Assembly: GCA_025999255.1 (NCBI GenBank)
Contig: BNXB01000003.1
Span: 1-61,882, forward strand
From: Bacteroidia bacterium
GTDB lineage: Bacteria > Bacteroidota > Bacteroidia > Bacteroidales > Azobacteroidaceae
Length of the DNA: 61,882 nt
Reading direction: 5' to 3'
Shown: one piece after another, positions 38,013 through 45,757 of the stretch
Numbering within the stretch: position 1 is the stretch's first letter
Layout of the letters: each line of letters begins with the position of its first letter
The notes under the pieces: model-generated
The model's input: the letters and a program-made list of their open reading frames with translations, nothing else
Database searches by the model: none
What the model was told of the DNA's origin: nothing
Made by a program: the position numbers and the translations under genes

Positions 38013-38966
38013 TTAATAAATAGCCTGTGCAATTTTCCGTACACTGTCGGTCGCCATCAATGTGTAAAAGTGAAGACTGGGAACCCCGTGGGCGATCAGT
38101 TCTTTACATTGATTGATACTCCATTCTACGCCAACGGCTTTTGCATCGTCGTCGGTTTTACATTTTCTCAATTCTGTTGCCAGCGCTTCGGGAATTTCCG
38201 ATCGGAATATTCTGGGTAATACGGTCAACTGGTTCAATAGTACGATCGGTTTGATTCCCGGAATAATAGGAACAGTAATACCTTCCCGGCGGCAACGATC
38301 TACAAAATCAAAATATTTCCGGTTATCGAAGAACATTTGAGTGACTGTATAATCGGCTCCGGCTTCAATTTTTTGCTTCAGGAAAGCAATATCGGATTCT
38401 ATATTGGGAGCTTCCTCGTGCTTTTCGGGATAACAGGCAACGCCGTATGAAAATGGCGTTTCCATTTTTTCAAAAAAACTTCCGTCGCAGGCAATACCGG
38501 AATTGAAGTCATTGACCTGTTTCTGAAGATCGGTTGTATGCCCATGGCTTTCTCCCGGATAGAGTTGGTTCGAATCCAGTTTGTTGACGTCGCCACGAAG
38601 TAGAAGCAAATCATGAACCCCTAAAAAATTCAGGTCCAACAGGGCATATTCCGTTTCCATTTTGGTAAATCCCTTGCAAATGATGTGCGGGACAGCCGTA
38701 ATACCGTAATGGTACTGGATGGCAGCTGCAATGGCCACTGTCCCGGGACGTTTCCGGACGTTGACTTTTTTCATCAGTCCTCCTTCCGTCTCCTGGTAAA
38801 TATTTTCGCTGTGGTGAGTAGTGATATTGATGTATTTAGGGCCGAATTCTCTTAATTTGTCAATAATACTACATACTTTCGAGAAGCTGTTTCCCTTCAG
38901 AGGAGGCAATATTTCAAATGAAAAAGCGGTTTCTTTATTCTTATTCAATAATTCTATAACTCTCAT
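38013..38966 (-). CDS. metF: methylenetetrahydrofolate reductase [NAD(P)H]
   Basis: The 317-residue FAD-dependent TIM-barrel enzyme reduces 5,10-methylene-THF to 5-methyl-THF for methionine synthesis. Signatures: FSFEILPPLKG at the N-terminus, TTHHSENIYQETEGG, LLLRGD, YGVACYPEKHEEAPN and TQMFFDNRKYFDFVDRC. Length is normal. It heads a metF-holB unit and shares a compact divergent promoter region with ilvE. Confidence 0.95.
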   Translation of the reverse strand: MRVIELLNKNKETAFSFEILPPLKGNSFSKVCSIIDKLREFGPKYINITTHHSENIYQETEGGLMKKVNVRKRPGTVAIAAAIQYHYGITAVPHIICKGFTKMETEYALLDLNFLGVHDLLLLRGDVNKLDSNQLYPGESHGHTTDLQKQVNDFNSGIACDGSFFEKMETPFSYGVACYPEKHEEAPNIESDIAFLKQKIEAGADYTVTQMFFDNRKYFDFVDRCRREGITVPIIPGIKPIVLLNQLTVLPRIFRSEIPEALATELRKCKTDDDAKAVGVEWSINQCKELIAHGVPSLHFYTLMATDSVRKIAQAIY

Positions 38967-38982
38967 TTTTTGTCAAAATTTA

Positions 38983-39012
38983 TTGCAAAGATAATATAAA
39001 TCATTACATTTG
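38983..39012 (+). promoter_or_regulatory. ilvE promoter
   Basis: TTG (38983-38985) and TACATTTG (39005-39012) lie 19 bp apart. The resulting mRNA would carry a leader of about 140 nt containing copy 2 of the inverted-repeat element. Confidence 0.55.
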
Positions 39013-39019
39013 CATCAAA
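38986..39019 (-). promoter_or_regulatory. metF promoter
   Basis: On the minus strand TTTG (39016-39019) and TATCTTTG (38986-38993) are separated by 22 bp. The region overlaps the ilvE promoter on the other strand. Confidence 0.5.
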
Positions 39020-39021
39020 AT

Positions 39022-39141
39022 GTTTCACACGGATTTTTACAGAATATACAGAAGGTATTTCTTTATGCCCATATCCGGTTCTTTAGTATAAATTTGTGTA
39101 ATCTGTGAATTGAAAATTGGCATAGTCAATCTGTGTGAAAC
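39022..39141. repeat. inverted-repeat element, copy 2 (about 120 bp)
   Basis: It starts GTTTCACACGGATT and ends AATCTGTGTGAAAC. The inner segment GTGAATTGAAAAT followed by TAGTC matches the reverse complement of the centre of copy 1, so the copies share more than their ends. It lies in the ilvE leader. Confidence 0.75.
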
Positions 39142-39159
39142 CCTAAAATATTATTAAAC

Positions 39160-40179
39160 ATGGAGAATATCAATTGGACGGAACTGTCGTTCGGTTACAT
39201 GAAGACGGATTACAATATACGATGCTATTACCGTAACGGGAAATGGGGGGAACCGGAAATCAGCGATTCGGAAATGATTCCGTTACATATGGCTGCAACT
39301 TGTTTGCACTATGGACAGGAAGCATTTGAAGGATTGAAGGCATTCAAAGGCAAAGACGGAAAAGTCCGTATTTTCAGGATGCGTGAGAACGCTTTGCGTT
39401 TACAGGCTTCGTGTCGTGGTATCCTGATGTCGGAGCTTCCGGTGGAAGTTTTTGAAAAGGCTGTTGTTGAGGCTGTTAAACGTAATCAACGTTTTGTGCC
39501 TCCTTACGAGAGCGGAGCATCTTTATACATTCGTCCGTTACTTATAGGTACAGGAGCCCAGGTTGGAGTAAAACCTGCTTCGGAATATTTGTTTGTAGTA
39601 TTTGTGACGCCTGTAGGCCCCTATTTCAAGGAAGGATTCAAACCGACTCCTTATGCCATCATCCGTGGATATGATCGCGCGGCTCCGTTGGGTACGGGGA
39701 CATTCAAAGTGGGTGGAAATTATGCCGCCAGTCTGGTCCCGGGCGAAATTGCTCATTCCAAAGGATATTCTGCGGTACTTTATCTTGATGCCCGGGAGAA
39801 AAAATATATCGATGAATGTGGGCCGGCAAATTTCTTCGGAATAAAAAATAATACATATATTACACCGGAATCGGTTTCTATATTGCCTTCCATTACGAAT
39901 AAGAGCTTAATGGTATTGGCAGAGGAATTAGGGATGAAGGTAGAGCGTCGTCAGGTACCGGTGGAAGAGTTGGCTACTTTTGAAGAAGCCGGAGCTTGCG
40001 GCACTGCTGCCGTGATTAGTCCGGTGCTGCGGATTGATGATTTGGATGAAAACAAATCTTATGTGTTTTCCAAAGATGGTCAGGCTGGGCCTGTCAGCAT
40101 CAGGTTATATAATAAATTAAGAGCAATTCAATACGGTGATGAACCCGATAAATACGGATGGATCACTCTGGTTGAATGA
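39160..40179 (+). CDS. ilvE: branched-chain amino acid aminotransferase
   Basis: This 339-residue fold-type IV PLP enzyme transaminates leucine, isoleucine and valine. It has HYGQEAFEGLKAF, RPLLIGTG, catalytic Lys183 in TGTFKVGGNYAAS, DECGPANFFGI and the cofactor-phosphate loop ACGTAAVISPV. Length and order fit the class II BCAT group. No other ilv or leu genes are near. It has its own promoter and a repeat-bearing leader. Confidence 0.95.
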   Translation: MENINWTELSFGYMKTDYNIRCYYRNGKWGEPEISDSEMIPLHMAATCLHYGQEAFEGLKAFKGKDGKVRIFRMRENALRLQASCRGILMSELPVEVFEKAVVEAVKRNQRFVPPYESGASLYIRPLLIGTGAQVGVKPASEYLFVVFVTPVGPYFKEGFKPTPYAIIRGYDRAAPLGTGTFKVGGNYAASLVPGEIAHSKGYSAVLYLDAREKKYIDECGPANFFGIKNNTYITPESVSILPSITNKSLMVLAEELGMKVERRQVPVEELATFEEAGACGTAAVISPVLRIDDLDENKSYVFSKDGQAGPVSIRLYNKLRAIQYGDEPDKYGWITLVE

Positions 40180-40184
40180 AATTT

Positions 40185-40211
40185 ATAATTCATAATTCAT
40201 AATTCATAATT
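40185..40211. repeat. ATAATTC heptamer array (3.9 copies)
   Basis: Four tandem 7-bp units, the last partial, fill the 35-bp gap between ilvE and the aldo/keto reductase and end 3 bp before the ATG. Confidence 0.8.
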
Positions 40212-40214
40212 ATT

Positions 40215-41387
40215 ATGTCTCTCAACAGAAGAAACTTTCTCCGGATTTCTGCAACGGCAGGAGCTGGAGCCCTATTTTTGAATCCGGCGGAGTCTTTGGC
40301 CTCCGCTAAAGCAGGTGAAGCTCTGAAAATCCCAACCCGGAAGTTGGGAAAGACCGGTTTGGAACTCCCTATTTTGAGTATGGGAGTAATGCGTGCGGAT
40401 AATCCTTCGGTCTTGAGAGCCGCATATAATTCGGGAATTGTCCATTTTGATACGGCTCATGGTTATCAGAATGGGAAGAACGAAGAAATGGTGGGTAACT
40501 TTTTAACAGGGAAACCGCGGGATTCGTTTATCGTTGCTACCAAATGCAAAGCGAGATACCCGTTTTCCGAAAATTTTGAAAAAGAATATTCCGAAATGAT
40601 GGATACTTCTCTGAAACGTCTTCAGATGGATCATGTCGATATTTTTTATGCCCATGCACTGGATAAGGTCGAAGAAGTGAAAGATCCGCGTTTGTTAGCT
40701 GTTCTTGCGAAATTCAAAGAAGAAGGCAAGACCCGCTTTATCGGATTTTCTACTCATGCTAATAAACCGGAGCAGATTGACGCCGCTATTGACGCCGGTA
40801 TTTATGATGTTATTCTGATTAGTTATAATTTCAAGTTGAAGCAGTTGAAAGAAACTGAAGAAGCTATTGCCCGCGGAGTGAAGGCCGGAATTGGTTTTGT
40901 CGCAATGAAAACGATGACCGGCGGAACCGAAGATGCGGAAGGAAAAAAGAAAATAGATGCCGGAGCTTGTTTGAAATGGGTATGGCAGAATGAAAATTTC
41001 ACTACGATAATTCCGGGATTCTCGAATTACGATGAATTGGACGAATGCCTTGCCGCCGTTGCCGATCCGAAACTCAACGATAAGGAGAGGAAATACATTG
41101 CGGCTCTTTGTAACGAAGAATTGTTGTATTGCGTAAATTGCAGGAAATGTGTGGCGGATTGTGTAGAACATTTGCCTATTCCTGATATGATGCGGGCTTA
41201 CATGTATAATTACGGCTACAGGCATCCTTCTTTGTCGAAAGATACTCTGATGGAATTAAGCCTGTCGGATAAGTTGTGTACGTCCTGTAATTCTTGCTCC
41301 GTAACTTGTACCGAAGGCTTTGATGTTAAGCAAAAAATAGCGTCCATTACAAGATTAGTAAATGTCCCTGATGAATTTTTAGTTTAA
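40215..41387 (+). CDS. Tat-exported aldo/keto reductase with C-terminal ferredoxin-like Fe-S domain
   Basis: The 390-residue product has a twin-arginine signal (NRRNFLRISATAGAGALF), an AKR TIM barrel (TRKLGKTGLELPILSMG, HFDTAHGYQNGKNEEMVG with a candidate catalytic Tyr, ATKCKARYPF), and two cysteine clusters at the end: CVNCRKCVADC and CTSCNSCSVTC, fitting [4Fe-4S] sites. Tat export suits a protein folded with its clusters. The reaction is unknown; the Fe-S part suggests electron transfer with the envelope. It is followed after 8 bp by a secreted protein gene. Confidence 0.9.
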   Translation: MSLNRRNFLRISATAGAGALFLNPAESLASAKAGEALKIPTRKLGKTGLELPILSMGVMRADNPSVLRAAYNSGIVHFDTAHGYQNGKNEEMVGNFLTGKPRDSFIVATKCKARYPFSENFEKEYSEMMDTSLKRLQMDHVDIFYAHALDKVEEVKDPRLLAVLAKFKEEGKTRFIGFSTHANKPEQIDAAIDAGIYDVILISYNFKLKQLKETEEAIARGVKAGIGFVAMKTMTGGTEDAEGKKKIDAGACLKWVWQNENFTTIIPGFSNYDELDECLAAVADPKLNDKERKYIAALCNEELLYCVNCRKCVADCVEHLPIPDMMRAYMYNYGYRHPSLSKDTLMELSLSDKLCTSCNSCSVTCTEGFDVKQKIASITRLVNVPDEFLV

Positions 41388-41395
41388 ATTCCGTT

Positions 41396-42274
41396 ATGTT
41401 AAAGCAAAAAATATTTAGTTTAGTTTTTCTCTTGTCTTTTGCGTCGGTTGTTTCGGCGCAAACTCCACAAGAATTGAAGTCGTATCTTCCTACGGTTACC
41501 GGATGGACTATTTCGCCTGAGTTTGAAGTGTTTGGCCGGGACAATTTATATGTTCGGATCAATGGGGCCGCTCCTTTATTTTTGGAAAATAATTTTCAGG
41601 AAATGACCTCCATGGTTTATACCAAAGGGGACGATTATATTACGATTCAGGCCTATCGTCATGCCGCTCCGGTCGATGCTTTCGGGATGTATGCTTCCGA
41701 ACGCTCTTCCGAGATGACTTTTTACAGGATAGGAGGCGAAGCCCAGGGAGATAATATGGGATTGTACAGTTTTGCAGGTTGTATTTATCTGAAAATGCAG
41801 GCAAATAATGAATCCGAAGAAATAGGGAAGACCTTACGTGAAATTGCAAAAGGATTGATTGCAAAGATTGATCCCAATGCCGTTTATCCGGGTTTGTTCA
41901 GGTATTTTCCCGTAGAGTATAAACAAGACCATTCCGAGGCTTATACCACTTCGAATTATATCGGGCATGAGTTTTTGAAAGGGGTTTACACTTGCAATTA
42001 TAAAATCGGAGAGGCGGAAGGGCAATTATTTGCAATCGATGCAAAAAGTAAAGAAGAGGCTCAGGGAATCCTGAAAAAATATTTTGAATTTGCCAAACAG
42101 CCGTTTGATGTCCGGGAAGGTTTATCATTTGTTATTAAAGATAAATACAATGGAGATATTCCCTGTGTTTGGGACAGGCAATATATTTTAGGAATATTCT
42201 ATGAAAAAGGAGAAGATTCGAGCGGATATGACTTTGGAGATATATTGGAACAATTGATAAAGAATATAGAATGA
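41396..42274 (+). CDS. secreted protein, DUF6599-like
   Basis: The 292-residue product has a signal peptide (FSLVFLLSFASVVSAQ), no lipobox, and conserved-looking stretches LPTVTGWTISPEFEVF, YVRINGAAPLFLENNF and AAPVDAFGMYASERS. It resembles proteins annotated DUF6599 that accompany Fe-S aldo/keto reductases; the name is from memory and moderately sure. Being 8 bp behind the reductase and overlapping the next gene by 4 bp, it is probably a partner in the same exported pathway. Confidence 0.7.
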   Translation: MLKQKIFSLVFLLSFASVVSAQTPQELKSYLPTVTGWTISPEFEVFGRDNLYVRINGAAPLFLENNFQEMTSMVYTKGDDYITIQAYRHAAPVDAFGMYASERSSEMTFYRIGGEAQGDNMGLYSFAGCIYLKMQANNESEEIGKTLREIAKGLIAKIDPNAVYPGLFRYFPVEYKQDHSEAYTTSNYIGHEFLKGVYTCNYKIGEAEGQLFAIDAKSKEEAQGILKKYFEFAKQPFDVREGLSFVIKDKYNGDIPCVWDRQYILGIFYEKGEDSSGYDFGDILEQLIKNIE

Positions 42275-42705
42275 AGAAGCGTTTTGCTGCGCACTATATT
42301 TTTTTGGGAGAAGGGAAGATTTATAAACAATATTATCTTGAGTTAGGAGATAATAATGATATAGCAGGTGTTTATCCTCTCGAAACAGAGATTGAAGGAA
42401 CAGTATTCCACAATGGAATACTGTTTCCTGTTTCTGACAAATGGAATTTACATCCTGTTGAAATTCTTGATAAACTGAAAGAATTATCTCAACTTTATCC
42501 TGAGGATTCGGTATTTCGGTTGTTGGAATATTCCGGATGGGTGTGTGACGAACGCGATGTTCCGGTTCATGTTTTTCAATTGGACGGAATCGATTTGGTT
42601 GCAGCAAAATTTGCAGTCAATGATGAGAATCACAATCCTTGTATGAAGTCACTCTCCTCGGTCATCCCTATATCCCTTTACGGCAACCGTAGGTTGCAAG
42701 TTTAG
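42271..42705 (+). CDS. conserved hypothetical protein, end altered by a repeat
   Basis: This 144-residue soluble protein begins MKKRFAAHYIFLGEGKIYK. I recognise the start as typical of a Bacteroidales family encoded before deaminase/amidohydrolase-type genes but cannot name a function. There is no signal peptide or membrane helix. It overlaps the upstream gene by 4 bp. The last residues (GNRRLQV) and the stop are encoded by the first hairpin of the palindromic element at 42683, so the natural C-terminus may have been replaced. Confidence 0.65.
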   Translation: MKKRFAAHYIFLGEGKIYKQYYLELGDNNDIAGVYPLETEIEGTVFHNGILFPVSDKWNLHPVEILDKLKELSQLYPEDSVFRLLEYSGWVCDERDVPVHVFQLDGIDLVAAKFAVNDENHNPCMKSLSSVIPISLYGNRRLQV

Positions 42706-42897
42706 GAACCAGTAGCTTCAGCTACTGGGATCAAGCTATCCACTTCACTATAACTCCCGCTGGGAGTAGCTCGGACGACGACCTGTTTGCTTGCGCTGCA
42801 AGCCCGGGGGATAAGAGAGCATACCCTTCTCCAGTAGCTGAAGCTACTGGTTACTAAACTTTGCAACCTATGGTTGCAGGAAAAAGTTCGGTCGAAC
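42683..42897. repeat. composite palindromic element (REPIN/MITE-like)
   Basis: Six short palindromes in order: GCAACCGTAGGTTGC (42683-42697), CCAGTAGCTTCAGCTACTGG (42709-42728), ACTCCCGCTGGGAGT (42753-42767), GCTTGCGCTGCAAGC (42789-42803), CCAGTAGCTGAAGCTACTGG (42831-42850) and GCAACCTATGGTTGC (42863-42877). The outer pairs mirror each other, so 42683-42877 is itself a large inverted repeat. A small GTTCG-GT-CGAAC follows at 42886. No coding capacity is seen. Confidence 0.85.
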
Positions 42898-42933
42898 GTT
42901 GTTTCATAATTTTTAATTTTAAGTTAAAATAAT

Positions 42934-42941
42934 TATCTTTG
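42934..42941 (+). promoter_or_regulatory. candidate promoter for the DUF4160/DUF2442 pair
   Basis: TATCTTTG fits the -7 box, 35 bp before the original DUF4160 start. No clear -33 TTTG is seen. The promoter seems intact although the first gene carries a stop codon. Confidence 0.5.
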
Positions 42942-42976
42942 TAGTTGAAAGAATTAATGATTATCCGTTGTTAGAT

Positions 42977-43246
42977 ATGCCTACAATTTTTATTTTTTTC
43001 GGTTTGTGATTTATGTTTTTCAGTAATGATCATGAGCCGGTACATGTTCACGTTATAAAAGGACAGGGTTCGTTTTGTGAAAATGCTGTATTTCAGATAT
43101 TGCCCAAAATAAGGTTGTTAAAAAACAATGGGTTGAAACCTAATGAACTAAAACTTTCTGAAATGGTTATAGAAGAAAATAGAGAAATAATTATTGAACA
43201 TTGGAATAACTTTTTTAATTCTGTAAAAAAATGCGCTCAAAGATAG
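42977..43246 (+). pseudogene. DUF4160 gene interrupted by an in-frame TGA
   Basis: From ATG 42977 the frame reads MPTIFIFFGL, then TGA (43007-43009), then FMFFSNDHEPVHVHVIKGQG and on to a stop at 43246. The family opening is normally close to MPTIFIFFGFRF, so the stop replaces an expected Arg codon (CGA to TGA would do it). Translation could restart at ATG 43013 and yield 77 residues without the first strand. DUF4160 proteins typically pair with a DUF2442 protein encoded just downstream, as here (16-bp overlap); such pairs are suspected toxin-antitoxin-like modules. Confidence 0.75.
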
Positions 43247-43995
43247 AAAATATATGGATTGACGACATAGCCGTTTACATACAAACCGGGGATGGGAAGA
43301 TTTTCAGTGAAAAATTCAATGATTATCCAAGATTGAAATATGCTACGACAGAACAGCGCAAGTCATTTACATATAACAATATCGGCATACGCTGGGAGGA
43401 ATTGGATGAAGATTTGAGTTTTGAAGGATTTATGAATAAGAAAAACAATAAAGAGACAACATTGTTTCGGTTATTCAAAAATCATCCGGAGTTAAATGTA
43501 GCCGGTATAGCCCGTCGGATAGGTATTTCTCAGAGTGTTATGGCATCCTATGTGTGTGGGATAAAAAAGCCGTCTCCTATGAATATGGAATTAGTAGAAA
43601 AACAACAAAAACTGAGAGAGAACAATTACAAAGAAGTCCTGCGTTATATGGATAATGCTAAGGACAGTCTGAAAAAAGCCGGGAAGGAAGACGGTTACTA
43701 CCAAGATCGTAAGTATATCAAGACTGCTTGCGGCACGGCTTATAATGGCGTCCTCCTGGCGTTGGACACGTATCTTATGCTTAAGGGAATTCCCAGGCCT
43801 CATAAAAAAAAGCGGCTTTCCATAGAATATTATGAAAGTAATATCGGCCAGTTGGATAAAAAACTGCTGAAGGAACTGGATGTGGTTTATCACGTACTGC
43901 ATCTGGACGGTTATTACGACGGCATACAGGATGCAATGCTTATCAAAAAAGGATTTGACACAGCCTTTGAAATCATCAACAGGATTAAACCGTAG
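43231..43995 (+). CDS. DUF2442 - helix-turn-helix - DUF5618 fusion protein
   Basis: In this 254-residue product, residues 1-70 match DUF2442 (IWIDDIAVYIQTGDGKIF, EQRKSFTYNNIGIRWEEL, DLSFEGFM). Residues about 84-115 form a helix-turn-helix (VAGIARRIGISQSVMASYVCG). From about 132 to the end the sequence matches DUF5618 (YKEVLRYMDNAKDSLKKAG, KYIKTACGTAYNGVLLALD, YHVLHLDGYYDGIQDAMLIK), a helical HEPN-like family normally encoded as a separate gene of about 120 residues. The DUF2442-HTH part is a likely DNA-binding antitoxin-type regulator of the DUF4160 gene it overlaps by 16 bp. Domain names are from memory; the overall fusion is clear because one frame runs unbroken. Confidence 0.78.
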   Translation: MRSKIENIWIDDIAVYIQTGDGKIFSEKFNDYPRLKYATTEQRKSFTYNNIGIRWEELDEDLSFEGFMNKKNNKETTLFRLFKNHPELNVAGIARRIGISQSVMASYVCGIKKPSPMNMELVEKQQKLRENNYKEVLRYMDNAKDSLKKAGKEDGYYQDRKYIKTACGTAYNGVLLALDTYLMLKGIPRPHKKKRLSIEYYESNIGQLDKKLLKELDVVYHVLHLDGYYDGIQDAMLIKKGFDTAFEIINRIKP

Positions 43996-44027
43996 ATAAT
44001 TTTTTTGTATGTTATGCGGTTCAATCT

Positions 44028-44304
44028 ATGCAGGTCAAGATATTCAATATACCTATATCCGACTCCGGTGGGCAACTCGAAGAGGTAAACGCCTTTTTGC
44101 GTTCACACAAAGTATTAAGCATGGAGCAACAACTTTTGCCTTCGGCGCAGGGGGGATGCTGGTGTTTTTGTGTGCGTTATTAAGCAGGTTGCCAACGAGC
44201 AGGGTGTAGCCGCTTATGTCGTTTTTACCGACGAAGAACTCTCTCATCTTGCTCAATTGGACGAACTCACTGAAAAAACAATGTTATCGGTCGATTGGCA
44301 ATAA
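44028..44304 (+). pseudogene. frameshifted HRDC-domain gene remnant (retroelement-accessory type)
   Basis: The first frame, from ATG 44028, reads MQVKIFNIPISDSGG..., EEVNAFLRSHKVLSMEQQLL and WCFCVRY, then stops at 44181. The next frame (44173-44304) continues KQVANEQGVAAYVVFTDEEL, SHLAQLDELTEKTMLSV, then stops. The second part aligns with the HRDC domain of RecQ in this same window (VPPYVIFQDPSLEAMA, TIEELQNIPGVG). I recall small proteins with this N-terminus plus HRDC next to reverse transcriptases in diversity-generating retroelements. No reverse transcriptase is nearby, so this looks like debris. Confidence 0.6.
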
Positions 44305-44642
44305 CGGGAAAAACGTACCATATCAAGTTGGCGGGTTATTCCGACGTTACGAAGTACAGTTGGAGTTACAGTAAGGAAGGCGTGACGTTCTCCCCTGAAA
44401 CAGGCGGGGTTGGAGGAAACGAAACCTGGGCGACATTCGGCGCCCTTTCGGAAGGTACGGGCACGTTAACGGCGACCTTGGAACACCCCTGCGGTACACG
44501 TCAGGCAACGCAAACGATTAAAGTGCAATACCCGACGGGAACAGATAACCTCACGACAACCGCCATTCAGGTTTCCCCGAACCCGACTTCAGGCGTAGTA
44601 AAAGTTTCGAACACGGAATCGAACCAAACCCTCCACTCTTTC
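44298..44642 (+). pseudogene. fragment of a secreted protein with PKD-like domain and T9SS sorting tail
   Basis: An open frame without a usable start reads ITGKTYHIKLAGYSDVTKYS, then a PKD-like beta stretch (EGTGTLTATLEHPCGTRQA), and IQVSPNPTSGVVKVSN, the start of a type A T9SS sorting domain. The tail breaks off after about 25 residues where the sequence meets the end of the ABC permease gene. The stretch looks more GC-rich than its neighbours. It is evidence for a type IX system somewhere in the genome. Confidence 0.6.
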
Positions 44643-44644
44643 AA

Positions 44645-45757
44645 TTATCCGGTTTTTTTGTAGTTCACTATTGCCCAGGTATTGAAAAATACTCCGAATC
44701 CGATGATTGCTCCCAGTTGGGGTAAAATATCCGTTAATTGGCTGCCTTTCATAAAAATCAGCCGGATAACTTCTACAAAATAGCGTAAAGGATTGAATAT
44801 AGTAACTGTTTGAACCCATTCCGGCATACTGCTGACAGGAGTGAACAATCCGCTAAGCAAAAAGAAGATAATCATAAAGAAAACAGCCGTAAACATTGCC
44901 TGTTGTTGGGTGTTGGAATAGGTCGATATGACCAGTCCCGCCCCTGTGAAAGCTATCAGATAAAAGAAGGCGAACAGGTAAACCAGCAAAACATTTCCTG
45001 CAGGGAAAAGCCCGTAAACCAACCAGGCGATGAACAGTCCAATGGTAAGTAAGACCAGTCCTATGATAATGAATGGAATTAATTTAGCCAGAATAAAGAT
45101 ATATTTCGGAATAGGGGTGACATTGATTTGTTCGATCGTTCCGATTTCTTTTTCTTTCACGATATTCATGGCTGATAATACTCCTCCGATCAATGTCAGC
45201 AGCATCACTAAAATCCCCGGAACCATGAAATTCCGGTAATTCATTTCCTTGTTATATTTAAAGTACGGGGTAGTTTGTATGAGATTGATCCTGTCGAGTT
45301 GCACTCCCTGTTCCCGAATGACGTTTTGGTTGAATTCTGCAATGATTTGTCCTAAATAAGCCGCTCCGAGTCCGGCTTTCTGACCGTTGACGGCATTGAC
45401 GGAAAGCATAACATCCGTTTGTTGGTGACGGACAAAATTATTTTCAAAGTGAGCCGGTATTTCCAGGATTAAATCGGCTTTGTCGTTTTCAATGGTTTTG
45501 AGGGCCTGGTCATAAGAACCGGAATAATCCGTTAACCGGAAAAAACCGGAAGAAACAACTTTGTCAATCAATTGCCGGGAGTAAGCTCCCCGGTCGTTAT
45601 CAATTACTCCGAGTGAAATGTTGCGTTGTTCGAATGTGGCCGCCCACGGTAAAATTAGTAATTGAATTACCGGCAAGCCTATAATCATTTTAAAAATGAT
45701 TTTATCTCTTCTGATTTGTAAAAATTCCTTTTGGAGGAGGTATCTTAATTGTCTCAT
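44645..45757 (-). CDS. ABC-2 type exporter permease (YbhR-like)
   Basis: The 370-residue inner-membrane protein has one N-terminal helix (IIGLPVIQLLILPWAATF), a large periplasmic domain (about 50-175), and five C-terminal helices (MVPGILVMLLTLIGGVLSAM, FIIIGLVLLTIGLFIAWLV, VLLVYLFAFFYLIAFTG, FTAVFFMIIFFLLSGL, the last near IIGFGVFF). The VKEKEIGTIEQINVTPI coupling helix is typical of ABC2_membrane_3. It probably pairs with the adjacent permease as a heterodimer. Its start overlaps that gene's stop by 4 bp. It is the last gene of the export operon. Confidence 0.92.
   Translation of the reverse strand: MRQLRYLLQKEFLQIRRDKIIFKMIIGLPVIQLLILPWAATFEQRNISLGVIDNDRGAYSRQLIDKVVSSGFFRLTDYSGSYDQALKTIENDKADLILEIPAHFENNFVRHQQTDVMLSVNAVNGQKAGLGAAYLGQIIAEFNQNVIREQGVQLDRINLIQTTPYFKYNKEMNYRNFMVPGILVMLLTLIGGVLSAMNIVKEKEIGTIEQINVTPIPKYIFILAKLIPFIIIGLVLLTIGLFIAWLVYGLFPAGNVLLVYLFAFFYLIAFTGAGLVISTYSNTQQQAMFTAVFFMIIFFLLSGLFTPVSSMPEWVQTVTIFNPLRYFVEVIRLIFMKGSQLTDILPQLGAIIGFGVFFNTWAIVNYKKTG

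Noticed and set aside
44009..44256. Two open frames on opposite strands in the degraded island
   Set aside because: Both overlap the HRDC remnant in other frames and show no family features; they are chance frames in GC-richer DNA.
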